DNA of 64,000 bases from NCBI RefSeq assembly GCF_000381985.1, contig NZ_KB907339.1, positions 186,001-250,000 of the forward strand, given 5' to 3'. A model generated the notes under the pieces. That model was not told where the DNA came from, made no database searches, and was given only the letters and a program-made list of their open reading frames with translations. Of the stretch, positions 36,512-46,287 are shown in pieces. Both the position numbers and the translations under genes were made by a program. Source of the stretch: Novispirillum itersonii subsp. itersonii ATCC 12639. GTDB taxonomy: Bacteria > Pseudomonadota > Alphaproteobacteria > Rhodospirillales > Rhodospirillaceae. How positions within the stretch are numbered: position 1 is the stretch's first letter; each line of letters opens with the position of its first letter.

Positions 36512-38305
36512 TTAGCCCTTGCTGACTTCCACCTTCTTCGGCAGATCCAGCTTAATGTGCAGTTCTTTCAGCTGGCGGTCGGTCACATGGCCCGGCGCGC
36601 CCATCATCAGGTCCTGCGCCTGACCGTTCATCGGGAACAGGATCACTTCGCGGATGTTCGGCTCGTCAGCCAGCAGCATCACCATGCGGTCGATCCCCGG
36701 GGCAGCACCACCGTGCGGCGGTGCCCCGAACTTGAAGGCGTTCAGCATGCCGCCGAACTTTTCCTCGACCACTTCCGGCCCGTACCCGGCGATTTCAAAC
36801 GCCTTGTACATGATTTCCGGCAGATGGTTACGGATCGCGCCGGAAGACAGCTCAATACCGTTACAGACGATATCGTACTGATAGGCCTTGATGGTCAGCG
36901 GGTCCTGATTCAGCAGCGCGTCCATGCCGCCCTGCGGCATCGAGAACGGGTTGTGGCTAAATTCCACCTGCCCGGTGTCTTCGTTCAGCTCGTACATCGG
37001 GAAATCGACGGTCCAGCAGAACTTGAAGACATTCTTTTCGCGCAGGTCGAGATCGTCGCAGACCCGCTCGCGGACCTTACCGGCAAACTTGGCGGCCTTC
37101 AGTTCCTTATCGCAGACGAACATCACGGAATCGCCGTCCTTCAGGCCGCAGGCGTCCTTGATCGCCTGCACGCGGTCGGCTTCCAGATTCTTGGCGATCG
37201 GGCCTTTCGGGCCGTCTTCGGCGAACTGGATGTAGCCCAGACCGCCCTGACCTTCTTCACGGGCCCATTCATTCAGCTTGTCATACCAGCCACGCGGACG
37301 ACCGGCGGCACCCGGCGCCGGAATGGCGCGGACCACCGACCCGGCCTCGACGCCGCGGGCGAAGATACCGAACCCGGAGGCACGGAAGGCTTCGGTGACG
37401 TCGGCAATAATCAGCGGGTTGCGCAGATCCGGCTTGTCAGAGCCGTACTTGAGCATCGACTCATCATAGGGGATCCGCACGAACGGCATCGGCGAGACGG
37501 TCTTGCCGTTGGCGAATTCGGTGAACAGGCCATGCAGCACCGGCTCGATGGTCTGGAACACGTCTTCCTGAGTGACAAAGCTCATCTCAAAGTCGAGCTG
37601 GTAGAATTCACCCGGGGAGCGGTCGGCGCGGCTGTCTTCGTCGCGGAAGCAGGGGGCAATCTGGAAGTAGCGGTCGAAGCCCGCCACCATCAGCAGCTGC
37701 TTGAACTGCTGCGGTGCCTGCGGCAGCGCGTAGAAGGTGCCGGGATTCAGGCGGCTGGGCACGAGGAAGTCGCGCGCCCCTTCCGGGCTGGAGGCGGTGA
37801 GGATCGGGGTCTGGAATTCGGTGAAGCCCTGATCCAGCATCCGCTTGCGCAGGGTGGAAATGACCTGCGAGCGCAGGATCATGTTGGAATGCACCTTGTC
37901 GCGGCGCAGATCAAGGAAGCGGTAGCGCAGGCGGGTGTCTTCCCCGGCATCCTGCACCCCGGCCACCTGCAGCGGCAGCACATCGGCGCGCGATTGCACG
38001 GCAACGTCACGCACGCGTAGCTCGATCTCGCCGCTCGGCAGGTTGGGGTTGACGGTGTCAGCGGTACGGGCCACCACCTCGCCGGTGATAGTCACCACGC
38101 TTTCAACGCGGACACCTTCCAGAATCTTGAACAGATCAGAAGAGACGTCCGTCACGCACTGGGTCAGGCCGTAGTGGTCGCGCAGATCGACAAACAGCAG
38201 GTTCCCGTGGTCGCGCTTGCGGTGAACCCAGCCGGACAGCCGCACCTGCTGGCCCACATGCTCCTTGCGGAGTTCGCCACAGGTGTGGGTGCGGTAAGCG
38301 TGCAT
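36512..38305 (-). CDS. aspS: Aspartyl-tRNA synthetase
   Basis: 597 residues, bacterial-type class II AspRS. OB-fold anticodon domain at the N-terminus ([20 protein letters not shown]), class II motif 2 [20 protein letters not shown], the GAD insertion in the middle, and motif 3 near the end ([14 protein letters not shown]). It charges tRNA-Asp; many alphaproteobacterial AspRS are non-discriminating and also form Asp-tRNA-Asn. The ATG at 38305 follows GAGGAA; 25 open codons upstream lack resemblance. Monocistronic. Confidence 0.96.
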   Translation of the reverse strand: MHAYRTHTCGELRKEHVGQQVRLSGWVHRKRDHGNLLFVDLRDHYGLTQCVTDVSSDLFKILEGVRVESVVTITGEVVARTADTVNPNLPSGEIELRVRDVAVQSRADVLPLQVAGVQDAGEDTRLRYRFLDLRRDKVHSNMILRSQVISTLRKRMLDQGFTEFQTPILTASSPEGARDFLVPSRLNPGTFYALPQAPQQFKQLLMVAGFDRYFQIAPCFRDEDSRADRSPGEFYQLDFEMSFVTQEDVFQTIEPVLHGLFTEFANGKTVSPMPFVRIPYDESMLKYGSDKPDLRNPLIIADVTEAFRASGFGIFARGVEAGSVVRAIPAPGAAGRPRGWYDKLNEWAREEGQGGLGYIQFAEDGPKGPIAKNLEADRVQAIKDACGLKDGDSVMFVCDKELKAAKFAGKVRERVCDDLDLREKNVFKFCWTVDFPMYELNEDTGQVEFSHNPFSMPQGGMDALLNQDPLTIKAYQYDIVCNGIELSSGAIRNHLPEIMYKAFEIAGYGPEVVEEKFGGMLNAFKFGAPPHGGAAPGIDRMVMLLADEPNIREVILFPMNGQAQDLMMGAPGHVTDRQLKELHIKLDLPKKVEVSKG

Positions 38306-38449
38306 GAGGAATTCCTCTTCGGTTCCGATATGAAAAGGGCAGGGGGCCGCGCTGCGGCAGCCCGAACCGCCGAAAAACACACGGTTCGGGCCTGCTTGTC
38401 AATAGTGGTGATTGAGTGTGCCCGGCCCGGCTGCGGGACAAAAGAAAAC

Positions 38450-38476
38450 GGCACCGGAGAAGGCCTCTCCGGTGCC
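38450..38476 (-). terminator. Terminator of the aap operon
   Basis: 11-bp perfect stem GGCACCGGAGA / TCTCCGGTGCC with a 5-nt loop, followed on the minus strand by GTTTTCTTTTG, 84 bp after the last gene. Confidence 0.88.
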
Positions 38477-38559
38477 GCAGTCTGTGCCGCCCTGTCTGTT
38501 CCCCCTGTCTGGCCGGAGCGTGTCCGGTCAGGGGCAGGGGGTATTTTCAGGGGGATATT

Positions 38560-39339
38560 TTAATGATGCTGAATGATCTGGCTGAGGAACTTCTTGGTCC
38601 GCTCTTCCTGCGGGTTGCTGAACAGTTCGTGCGGGGTGTTCTTTTCCACCACTGAGCCGTCAGCCATGAACACCACGGTATCGGCCACGGACCGGGCAAA
38701 GCCCATTTCGTGGGTCACGCAGACCATGGTCATGCCTTCCTGCGCCAGCTCGGACATCACGTCGAGCACTTCCTTGATCATTTCCGGGTCAAGGGCAGAG
38801 GTCGGTTCGTCAAACAGCATGATGTCAGGCTTCATGCACAGCGAGCGGGCAATCGCCACGCGCTGCTGCTGGCCGCCGGACAGCTGCCCCGGGTACTTGC
38901 TGGCCTGATCCGGGATCTTCACGCGGCCAAGATAGTACATGGCGGTGTCGATCGCTTCCTTGCGGGGCACCTTCTTCACCCAGGTCGGGGCGAGGATCAG
39001 GTTTTCCAGCACGGTCAGATGCGGGAACAGGTTGAAGGACTGGAACACCATGCCGACGTCACGGCGGATGGCTTCAATCGCCTTCACGTCGTTGGTCAGT
39101 TCGGTGCCGTTCACCACGATCGAACCGGCCTGATGTTCTTCCAGACGGTTGATGCAGCGGATCATGGTGGACTTGCCGGAGCCCGACGGGCCGCAGACCA
39201 CAACGCGCTCACCCTTACGGATGGTCAGGTTGATGTCTTTCAGCACATGGAACTTGCCGTACCACTTGTTGACGTTGGTCAGCTTAATGACGGCTTCATC
39301 GCCCGGCTTGTGCACCTTGGCAGAGGCTTGGTCGCTCAT
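38560..39339 (-). CDS. aapP: General L-amino acid ABC transporter ATP-binding protein
   Basis: 259 residues. Walker [10 protein letters not shown] (50-58), signature [16 protein letters not shown], Walker [14 protein letters not shown], typical of polar amino-acid importer ATPases (AapP/GlnQ group). Overlaps the AapM stop by 4 bp (ATGA). Last gene of the operon. Confidence 0.94.
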   Translation of the reverse strand: MSDQASAKVHKPGDEAVIKLTNVNKWYGKFHVLKDINLTIRKGERVVVCGPSGSGKSTMIRCINRLEEHQAGSIVVNGTELTNDVKAIEAIRRDVGMVFQSFNLFPHLTVLENLILAPTWVKKVPRKEAIDTAMYYLGRVKIPDQASKYPGQLSGGQQQRVAIARSLCMKPDIMLFDEPTSALDPEMIKEVLDVMSELAQEGMTMVCVTHEMGFARSVADTVVFMADGSVVEKNTPHELFSNPQEERTKKFLSQIIQHH

Positions 39340-40478
39340 CGGCGAACTCCCGTGTTCAGGTGGCGCTCAAGATACTGGCTGTAACGCGCCATGAAGTAGC
39401 AGAAGAGGAAGTAGATCAGGGCGGTGAAGACATAGGCTTCCACGTAATACGGGCGCCACAGCGGGTCCGTCAGGGCGGTCTTCACGGTGTTCAGCAGGTC
39501 GAACAGGCCGACGATGAACACCAGGGACGTATCCTTGAACATGGAAATGAACTGGTTCACCAGCGGCGGAATGACCAGACGGATCGCCTGCGGCAGGATG
39601 ATCAGACGGGTCTTCTGCCAATAGCCGAGGCCAAGGGCGTCAGCCGCTTCGTACTGGCCGCGCGGCAGGGCCTGCAGGCCACCGCGGACGGCTTCGGCGA
39701 TATAAGCGCCGGTAAACAGCACGATACCGATGAAGGCACGCAGCAGCTTGTTGATGGTCACGCCTTCCGGCAGGAACAGCGGAATCATGACCGAGGCCAT
39801 GAACAGGACCGAGATCAGCGGAACGCCACGCACCAGTTCAATGTACACCACGCTGACGCTGCGGATGACCGGCAGGTCGGAGCGGCGGCCGAGCGCGGCA
39901 AGAATGCCGAGCGGGAAGGCCAGCGCAATGCCGAGTACCGACAGCATCAGGGTCAGCGGCAGGCCGCCCCACTTTTCATTCTCGACATACGGCAGGCCAA
40001 GAATGCCGCCCCACATCAGAATGCCGCTGCCGAACACCACAACAGCCCACACAACCAGCAGTCTGCGCGACCAGAAACGCGGATTGCAGCTGACAGCGAC
40101 GGCAAAGATGTACAGCAGGGTGGAAACCACCGGACGCCACTGTTCCTCGTAAGGATACAGGCCGAACAGGATGAAACGGTACTTGTTCTGCACCACCGCC
40201 CAGCAGGCGCCGACGCCGTCAGCACGGCAGGCATCCGGGGTGGCGGAAGACCAGACGGAGCTGATGAAGGCCCAGTTGATCAGCGGCGGAAGGGTCTCCA
40301 CCAGCAGGAACAGGGCGACCAGCGTCAGAATGGTGTTGGGAATGGACCCGAACAGGTTAGACCGGGCCCAGCCGAGCAGATCCAGCGACTTGGTCGGCGG
40401 ATTGACCGGGTAAACGGTCGCAGGCTCTTCAACGTGCGACAGTGCATCTTCGGGATGCGGTTTGTATTCGGTGCTCAT
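39336..40478 (-). CDS. aapM: General L-amino acid ABC transporter permease AapM
   Basis: 380 residues, longer than a simple HisM-type permease because of an N-terminal extension with extra helices, as usual for AapM. The HisM-like core contains [20 protein letters not shown] and the EAA-type loop [20 protein letters not shown]. It starts 2 bp after the AapQ stop. Confidence 0.94.
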   Translation of the reverse strand: MSTEYKPHPEDALSHVEEPATVYPVNPPTKSLDLLGWARSNLFGSIPNTILTLVALFLLVETLPPLINWAFISSVWSSATPDACRADGVGACWAVVQNKYRFILFGLYPYEEQWRPVVSTLLYIFAVAVSCNPRFWSRRLLVVWAVVVFGSGILMWGGILGLPYVENEKWGGLPLTLMLSVLGIALAFPLGILAALGRRSDLPVIRSVSVVYIELVRGVPLISVLFMASVMIPLFLPEGVTINKLLRAFIGIVLFTGAYIAEAVRGGLQALPRGQYEAADALGLGYWQKTRLIILPQAIRLVIPPLVNQFISMFKDTSLVFIVGLFDLLNTVKTALTDPLWRPYYVEAYVFTALIYFLFCYFMARYSQYLERHLNTGVRR

Positions 40479-40480
40479 AC

Positions 40481-41662
40481 TTACCGGCCTCCCCGCAGCG
40501 AGATATACCCGTTGTACCAGTTCATGAAGCCGGAGATGGTCAGCGAGACCGTCAGATAGGCCAGCATGATAATGGCAACGCCCTCAACCGCCTGACCGGT
40601 CTGGTTGATGGTGGTGTTGGCGGTGCCGACCAGATCCGGGTAGCCGATGGCAACCGCCAGCGACGAGTTCTTCACCAGATTGAGATACTGGCTGGTCAGC
40701 GGCGGGATGACGACGCGCAGGGCCTGCGGCAGCAGGATCAGACGCACCACCATGCCACGGCGCAGGCCAAGGGCGACAGCTGCTTCGGTCTGGCCCCACG
40801 GCACGGCAATGATGCCGCCGCGGACGATTTCAGCAATGAATGAGGAGGTGTAAAGGCTGAGACCCAGCAGCAGGGCCGCGAATTCCGGAGAAACCAGCGC
40901 CCCGCCGGAGAAGTTGAACCCGGTCAGGGCCGGAACGTCAAACGCGGTCGGCGCACCGCCCAGCAGCCAGCCGATGGTCGGCAGGCCGATCAGGGCGGCC
41001 AGACCGGGGATCAGCACATTCGGGCGCCTGCCGGTTTCGGCCTGCACGCGGCTGGCACGGCGGCCAAGCAGGTAAATGGCAGCCACGGCAACCAGCAGGC
41101 CGATGGCCCCCAGCGTGTGCCCGTGTTCCCAGACCGGCCACGGGAATTTGAACCCGCGGTTGGACAGGAACCAGCCTTCCGCCAGCTTGTGGGCCTGACG
41201 GGGGTTGGGCAGGGACACGGTGATCAGCGCGTACCAGAAAAACAGCTGCAGCAGCAGCGGAATGTTGCGCAGGCCTTCGACGTAGACAGTCGCCAGACGG
41301 GCGACCAGCCAGTTGGAAGACAGGCGCGAAACGCCGACGACAGTGCCGAGCACGGTGGCGATCAGCACGCCGAACACCGCAACTTTCAGGGTGTTGAGCA
41401 GGCCGACGAGGATCACGCGGCCGAACGTGTCGGCGGGGGAGTAGGGGATGACGCTCTCAGAGACGTCGAAGCCGGCTTCGCGGCTTAAGAAACCAAGGCC
41501 GGTGGCGATTTGGCGGACTTCAAGGTTATGGATGGTATTGCTGACCAGATAGCCGATCAGCCCCACGAAAAGCCCCAGAACCACGATCTGTGCAATGATG
41601 CCGCGGACACGGACATCATTCAAGAACGACGCGCCAGACCGTCCTTTTTTCGGTTCGGTCAT
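40481..41662 (-). CDS. aapQ: General L-amino acid ABC transporter permease AapQ
   Basis: 393 residues with the long periplasmic/linker insertion typical of AapQ. The core has LLNTLKVAVFGVLIATVLGT and the loop VPWGQTEAAVALGLRRGMVV. The ATG at 41662 follows GAGGGAAAG; the frame is open 14 codons upstream without resemblance. It follows aapJ after a 79-bp gap with a hairpin. Confidence 0.94.
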   Translation of the reverse strand: MTEPKKGRSGASFLNDVRVRGIIAQIVVLGLFVGLIGYLVSNTIHNLEVRQIATGLGFLSREAGFDVSESVIPYSPADTFGRVILVGLLNTLKVAVFGVLIATVLGTVVGVSRLSSNWLVARLATVYVEGLRNIPLLLQLFFWYALITVSLPNPRQAHKLAEGWFLSNRGFKFPWPVWEHGHTLGAIGLLVAVAAIYLLGRRASRVQAETGRRPNVLIPGLAALIGLPTIGWLLGGAPTAFDVPALTGFNFSGGALVSPEFAALLLGLSLYTSSFIAEIVRGGIIAVPWGQTEAAVALGLRRGMVVRLILLPQALRVVIPPLTSQYLNLVKNSSLAVAIGYPDLVGTANTTINQTGQAVEGVAIIMLAYLTVSLTISGFMNWYNGYISLRGGR

Positions 41663-41688
41663 GTCTTGCTTTCCCTCAGAAACATAAC

Positions 41689-41719
41689 CGCCGGTCCAGA
41701 GCAAAGTCCGGAACCGGCG
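41689..41719 (-). terminator. Intercistronic hairpin between aapJ and aapQ
   Basis: On the minus strand CGCCGGTTCCGGA pairs with TCTGGACCGGCG (one bulge, one G-T pair) around a 6-nt loop. No clear T-run follows. Likely a stability or partial-termination element raising aapJ expression over the permeases. Confidence 0.5.
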
Positions 41720-41741
41720 ATCGTGTGATCAGGAGTGAGTC

Positions 41742-42767
41742 TTAGCGGACCGGCGGGGCGTACATCAGGCCGCCCTTGTTCCACTGCGCGTTCAGGCCAC
41801 GCTCGAGCTTGAGCGGGGTCTTCGGACCGACGTTGGCTTCGAAGGTTTCGGCGTAGTTACCGACCTGCTTAATGATGTTGTAGCCCCACTTTTCGTCAAG
41901 GCCGAGGGCAGCGCCCATGCCCGGGGTGACGCCCAGCAGACGCTTCACGTTCGGGTCGGTCGCGGTCTTGGCGACGTCATCGACGTTGGCGGAGGTGACG
42001 CCGTATTCTTCACCGGAGATCATGGCGTACTGGGTCCACTTGACGATGTCGAACCACTGGTCATCGCCATGACGCACGGACGGGGCCAGCGGCTCCTTGG
42101 AGATGATTTCCGGCAGGATGATGTGGTCATCCGGGTTCGGCACGTCGTTGGCGCGGATCGAGGCCAGCTGAGAGGCATCGGAGGTGTAGGCGTCGCAACG
42201 GCCGGCGACGTAGGCGGCGTTGACTTCTTCCAGCTTCTCGATGGTGACCGCGTTCAGCTTCATGTTGTTGGCGCGGAAGTAGTCAGCCAGGTTCTGTTCG
42301 GTGGTGGTGCCGGTCTGCACGCAGACGGTGGCGCCGTTCAGTTCCTTGGCGCTCTTCACGCCGAGCTTCTTGGTGACCAGGAAGCCCTGACCGTCGTAGT
42401 AGTTCGGGGTGGTGAAGTTCAGGCCGTTCGCGGTGTCGCGGGTCAGGGTCCAGGTGGTGTTACGGGACAGGATGTCCACTTCACCGGACTGCAGGGCGGT
42501 CAGACGCTGCTGGGCGGACAGCGGAACGAACTTAACCTTCTTGTCGTCGCCGAAAACGGCGGCGGCAACGGCACGGCAGACATCAACGTCGATGCCCTTC
42601 CAGTTGCCTTTTTCGTCGGGGGCGGAGAAGCCCGCCAGGCCGGTGTGAACGCCGCAGATCACCTCACCGCGCTTCTTCACCGCGTCGAGGGTCGGGCCAG
42701 CGAAAGCGGAAGTGGCGGCAAAAGAGACGGTGGCGACGGCGGTCGCTGCCAGCAGGAAACGTTTCAT
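41742..42767 (-). CDS. aapJ: General L-amino acid ABC transporter substrate-binding protein
   Basis: 341 residues. Signal peptide KRFLLAATAVATVSFAATSA-FAG at the N-terminus, then LDAVKKRGEVICGVHTGLAG and FSAPDEKGNWKGIDVDVCRA, a clear AapJ/SBP_bac_3 signature. Periplasmic, broad specificity for L-amino acids. GGAGG before the ATG at 42767; upstream open codons are rejected. First gene of aapJQMP. Confidence 0.95.
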   Translation of the reverse strand: MKRFLLAATAVATVSFAATSAFAGPTLDAVKKRGEVICGVHTGLAGFSAPDEKGNWKGIDVDVCRAVAAAVFGDDKKVKFVPLSAQQRLTALQSGEVDILSRNTTWTLTRDTANGLNFTTPNYYDGQGFLVTKKLGVKSAKELNGATVCVQTGTTTEQNLADYFRANNMKLNAVTIEKLEEVNAAYVAGRCDAYTSDASQLASIRANDVPNPDDHIILPEIISKEPLAPSVRHGDDQWFDIVKWTQYAMISGEEYGVTSANVDDVAKTATDPNVKRLLGVTPGMGAALGLDEKWGYNIIKQVGNYAETFEANVGPKTPLKLERGLNAQWNKGGLMYAPPVR

Positions 42768-42838
42768 TAGGTTAGCCTCCGAGCTATACGGACGTGATAA
42801 GGTCGTTTTTGGTTCCCCTCTTCCCTGCACCGGTTGCT

Positions 42839-42885
42839 CCGGCTTTGCCGGTTATTTTGTTACGTTCGCAACGGTCTGGCCGTTG
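42839..42885. repeat. Two short palindromes in the aapJ leader
   Basis: CCGGC-TTT-GCCGG (42839-42851) and CAACGG-TCTGG-CCGTTG (42869-42885), both perfect, 72-118 bp upstream of the aapJ start. They could form leader RNA stems or bind a regulator. Confidence 0.45.
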
Positions 42886-43028
42886 CTGCCGTCACTATAC
42901 GACCGGGTTACGCAGGGTAGGTGAAGTGGATACTAACCCGGGATGAGGCGTTATGAAATCTCGATTGCATGTTTTTTTCTGAAATATAATTACAACATTC
43001 GTATAAAAATCGAATAATCTCTTATATT

Positions 43029-43045
43029 TTGTAATAAAATTACAA
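43029..43045. promoter_or_regulatory. A/T-rich palindrome TTGTAAT-AAA-ATTACAA, candidate operator
   Basis: Perfect 7-bp arms around AAA in the A/T-rich core (about 42955-43080) of the 566-bp gap 42768-43333 between divergent aapJ and rnd. A further ATTACAA copy lies at 42989-42995, a short ATTCG..CGAAT inverted repeat at 42997-43015, and TTTGATCAAA at 43070-43079. No gene is seen in the gap. Likely control region of aapJQMP; regulator unknown. Confidence 0.5.
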
Positions 43046-43333
43046 CTCCCCTTCTGTTGCACATGCGAATTTGATCAAACGGTCAGCTTTATGCTGGTTT
43101 GTCCCCTGAATGCCGCAGAATGGCTGGGGTTCTGTCCTGTGGTGGGGCCGGACAGAATATTGCGTGTCGATCATATAGGTCAGGTATCCTGCCGTACTGC
43201 TTTTGTGCTCCGCGAAATCTTCCGTCGCGGGGCTGATGACTTAATTTGAGGGCTGGCTGTAGCACCATGGCTTTTCTGTGGTCGGCCTTCAGCCCGGCTT
43301 GCGTGGTTTTCACAGTCGCGGTATATCAACGCC

Positions 43334-44506
43334 ATGACTCTGTCCGATCTTCTCATCACCGACACCGACGCCCTGAAGGCCTTCTGCGACCGCCAGAAGG
43401 GGGTGCCGTTTGTCACCGTCGATACCGAGTTTCTGCGGGAAAAGACGTTCTGGCCTCAGGTGTGCCTGATTCAGGTCGGCGGCCCGCAGGAAGCGGTTTG
43501 CATTGATCCGCTGGCGGAAGGGCTGGACCTGACCCCGCTGTTTGGCCTGATGCGTGACCGGTCGATTCTCAAGGTTTTCCATGCCGCCCGGCAGGATCTT
43601 GAGATTTTTCATAACCTGATGGGGGATATTCCCGCCCCGCTGTTCGACACACAGGTCGCGGCGATGGTGTGCGGGTTTGGCGACTCCGTCGGCTATGAGA
43701 CGCTGGTCAACAAGCTGGCCAAGGCGCATATCGACAAGTCGATGCGCTTTACGGACTGGGCCCGCCGCCCGCTGAGCGATCAGCAGGTGCGCTATGCCCT
43801 GTCAGATGTGACCCATCTGCGGCTGGTCTATGAAAAGCTGGCGCGCCGTCTGGAAAGCACCGGCCGGGCCGACTGGCTGAACGAGGAAATGGCCTTCCTG
43901 ACCGACACCGCCAACTACCGGGTTGACCCGATGGAGGCATGGCGCCGGATCAAGACCCGCACCAAGACTCCGCGCTTCCTTGGCATCGTCAAGGCGCTGG
44001 CGGAGTGGCGCGAGGTGGAAGCCCAGACCCGGGATATTCCCCGGCAGCGGATGCTGCGCGACGAGACCCTGCTGGAAATCGCCGCCCACGCCCCGACCAC
44101 GGCGGAGCAGCTGGAGCGGACCCGGGGCTTCTCCAAGGGGCAGGCGGAAGGCCGGATGGGGCAGGCTATCCTTGACGCGGTGGCCCGTGGCAAGCAGATG
44201 CCGATGGAAGACCTGCCGGAACCGCAGGACCGGAAGGAAATTCCGGCCGGTGTCGGCCCGATCACCGATCTGCTGAAAGTGCTGCTGAAGATGCGCTGCG
44301 AAGAGCATGACGTGGCGCAGAAGCTGGTGGCCTCCAGCGAGGATCTGGAAGCGATCGCCATGGACGACAACGCCGACGTGATGGCGATGAAGGGCTGGCG
44401 GCGTGAGATTTTCGGTGATGATGCCATTGCCCTGAAATATGGCCGTCTTGCCCTATGCCTGTCGAAGGATGGCAAGCGGGTCGAAGCGGTCGAGATTGAA
44501 GACTGA
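43334..44506 (+). CDS. rnd: Ribonuclease D
   Basis: 390 residues. DEDD exonuclease domain: VTVDTEFLRE (Asp30, Glu32), FHAARQDLEIF and the YALSDVTHL motif, with the third Asp and a Tyr/His context of DEDDy enzymes; then an HRDC domain (EALAEWRE, MLRDETLLEIAAHAP). It trims tRNA 3' ends in the cytoplasm. No good ribosome site before the ATG, so the start is mainly from homology. Confidence 0.95.
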   Translation: MTLSDLLITDTDALKAFCDRQKGVPFVTVDTEFLREKTFWPQVCLIQVGGPQEAVCIDPLAEGLDLTPLFGLMRDRSILKVFHAARQDLEIFHNLMGDIPAPLFDTQVAAMVCGFGDSVGYETLVNKLAKAHIDKSMRFTDWARRPLSDQQVRYALSDVTHLRLVYEKLARRLESTGRADWLNEEMAFLTDTANYRVDPMEAWRRIKTRTKTPRFLGIVKALAEWREVEAQTRDIPRQRMLRDETLLEIAAHAPTTAEQLERTRGFSKGQAEGRMGQAILDAVARGKQMPMEDLPEPQDRKEIPAGVGPITDLLKVLLKMRCEEHDVAQKLVASSEDLEAIAMDDNADVMAMKGWRREIFGDDAIALKYGRLALCLSKDGKRVEAVEIED

Positions 44507-44531
44507 GCCGGGGCTTCTTCGCTTCTGAAAC

Positions 44532-44574
44532 AACAAACAGGCCGCTGATCCCTTTGGGCAGCGGCCTGTTTGTT
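44532..44574. terminator. Bidirectional terminator between rnd and ppx
   Basis: 16-bp perfect stem AACAAACAGGCCGCTG / CAGCGGCCTGTTTGTT with an 11-nt loop and A/T-rich ends; 25 bp after rnd and 46 bp beyond the ppx stop. Confidence 0.92.
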
Positions 44575-44619
44575 TTGTGCCCCGCCCGCGAGTTTGGCGC
44601 GGGCAGGGCGTTGACCGGA

Positions 44620-46107
44620 TCAGACGGTGACGATTTTCGGGGTCAGCCCCAGTTCAGATGCCAGCCGCTCAAAGCGCTTGCCGAACAGCTCGGGGTAATA
44701 AATCGGGTCTCCGGCAGGCAGGCCGAGCATCAGGGTGGTCTCGCCGCGTTCCAGCCGGGTGCGCGCCAGCAGGCCGGGTGCCCCGCCGCTGATGGTATGA
44801 CCGAGGCGCAGGGCGGCGCCGATGGTTCTGACCCGGCGGATGCGGTCGGCGGTCAGCAGGGCGGAGGCTTTGCCAACCAGCGGCACTTCTTCTTCGCTGC
44901 TGTAGCGGTGATAGACGGCCAGCGCCAGACCGGCGCGGTCGGTATGGTTCAGCCCCATGAACGGGAGTCGCAGCACTTTCAGGAAAGCCTGTTCGGCCCG
45001 GTAGTCGGGGTGTTCATCCCAGAAAATATCACCGAGCAGACAGGCGGCGCTGCGCAGGCGGGCCAGATGCGGGGTTTCGTCGGGGAACAGCGGGCTCATC
45101 CATTCCATCAGCTCCCGCCCGTGTTCGGGGAAGCGCCCGGCAGCCCGGGCCCATTCGGTGGCGGCTGACAGCAGCGGGTCGCCATCCCGCATCGCTTCCG
45201 GCAGGGACAGATAAAACTGTCCTTCCCGCATCCCGTAGACCGAGAACACCAGCGCTTCCGGTTCGGCCTTGCGCAGCAGCACTTCCAGCAGCTGGGCAGC
45301 CAGCGGAAGCTGTGGGGCACGGCGGCGGGAAACGCCTTTCATCTTCTCCAGGCTGCGCACCGGCTGGCGGCTGATCTGGCCGATCAGCTTCAGGGCCTGC
45401 GCGTAGGGCAGGGTAAAGTTGTCCAGCACATGAATCGGGTAATCAAGCTGGGCGATAATCGCCTGCGCCAGGGTGCGCCACGACCCGCCGACCGCGTACA
45501 GGTGCCGCCCCCGGGCTTTGGGCAGGAAGGTCACCTTCTTCAGGCGGTCTTCCATCATGTCCTGTGCCCGCTGCCGCAGACCGTGGGAGTTTTCCAGCAG
45601 GCGCAGCACGCCCAGCGGGACGGTGGTGAAATCACCGATCTCCATCCCGGATACCATCACCAGCTCCAGCGATCCGCCGCCCAGATCGCAGACGATCCCG
45701 TCGGCGTCGGGCATGGAGCACAGCACCCCGAAGGCGGCGCGGCGGGCTTCTTCCTCGCCGGACAGCAGGGCGATGGTGATGCCGGTGCGGCGTTCCACTT
45801 CCTGCAGGAAGGCGGGGCCGTCCTCGGCATCGCGGCAGGCTGCGGTTGCCAGCACGTCCAGCCGTTCCACCTTCATTGCCCGGGCCAGATGGACGAAGCG
45901 CTCAATCGCCGCCAGTGCCATCGGGACCCCGTCGGGATTCAGGCGGCCGGTGCTTTCCAGCCCCGCCCCCAGCGCGCAGGTGGCTTTTTCGTTAAACAGG
46001 GCCAGCGGTGTCCGGTGCAGGCCGTCATAGACAACCAGACGGATGGTGTTGGACCCGATATCGAGAACGCCGATCGGTTTGCGGTGGTTGGGGGATAGAA
46101 GGGTCAT
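44620..46107 (-). CDS. ppx: Exopolyphosphatase, Ppx/GppA family
   Basis: 495 residues, the long form. ASKHA motifs: VLDIGSNTIRLVVYDG (phosphate 1 loop), LLSGEEEARRAAFGVLCS and the second phosphate loop GIVCDLGGGSLELVMV. A C-terminal HD-like helical region follows. It degrades inorganic polyphosphate (or pppGpp). Immediately downstream of ppk1 on the same strand (180 bp), so synthesis and breakdown genes are paired. Confidence 0.94.
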   Translation of the reverse strand: MTLLSPNHRKPIGVLDIGSNTIRLVVYDGLHRTPLALFNEKATCALGAGLESTGRLNPDGVPMALAAIERFVHLARAMKVERLDVLATAACRDAEDGPAFLQEVERRTGITIALLSGEEEARRAAFGVLCSMPDADGIVCDLGGGSLELVMVSGMEIGDFTTVPLGVLRLLENSHGLRQRAQDMMEDRLKKVTFLPKARGRHLYAVGGSWRTLAQAIIAQLDYPIHVLDNFTLPYAQALKLIGQISRQPVRSLEKMKGVSRRRAPQLPLAAQLLEVLLRKAEPEALVFSVYGMREGQFYLSLPEAMRDGDPLLSAATEWARAAGRFPEHGRELMEWMSPLFPDETPHLARLRSAACLLGDIFWDEHPDYRAEQAFLKVLRLPFMGLNHTDRAGLALAVYHRYSSEEEVPLVGKASALLTADRIRRVRTIGAALRLGHTISGGAPGLLARTRLERGETTLMLGLPAGDPIYYPELFGKRFERLASELGLTPKIVTV

Positions 46108-46287
46108 GGCCGAGGGATCTCTCCGGCAGAAAGCAGCAGAAAGCGAATTGGCCTAAAGTCTTATCAGATTTCAGCGCCGTGCCGCCAGCAGAAGCAGCGG
46201 TCTCTGGAGTCGCTTTAAACGGTACCGGCGGCGGATCTGCGGGAAGGCAGTCCCGCCGCCGGTTGTCCGGGGTCGGTGGCGCGGGGG

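Noticed and set aside
36443-38020. 525-codon plus-strand open frame opposite aspS
   Set aside because: Antisense shadow of a complete aspartyl-tRNA synthetase gene.
43070-43079. TTTGATCAAA considered as an FNR/Anr site
   Set aside because: The four-base spacer between TTGAT and ATCAA is absent.
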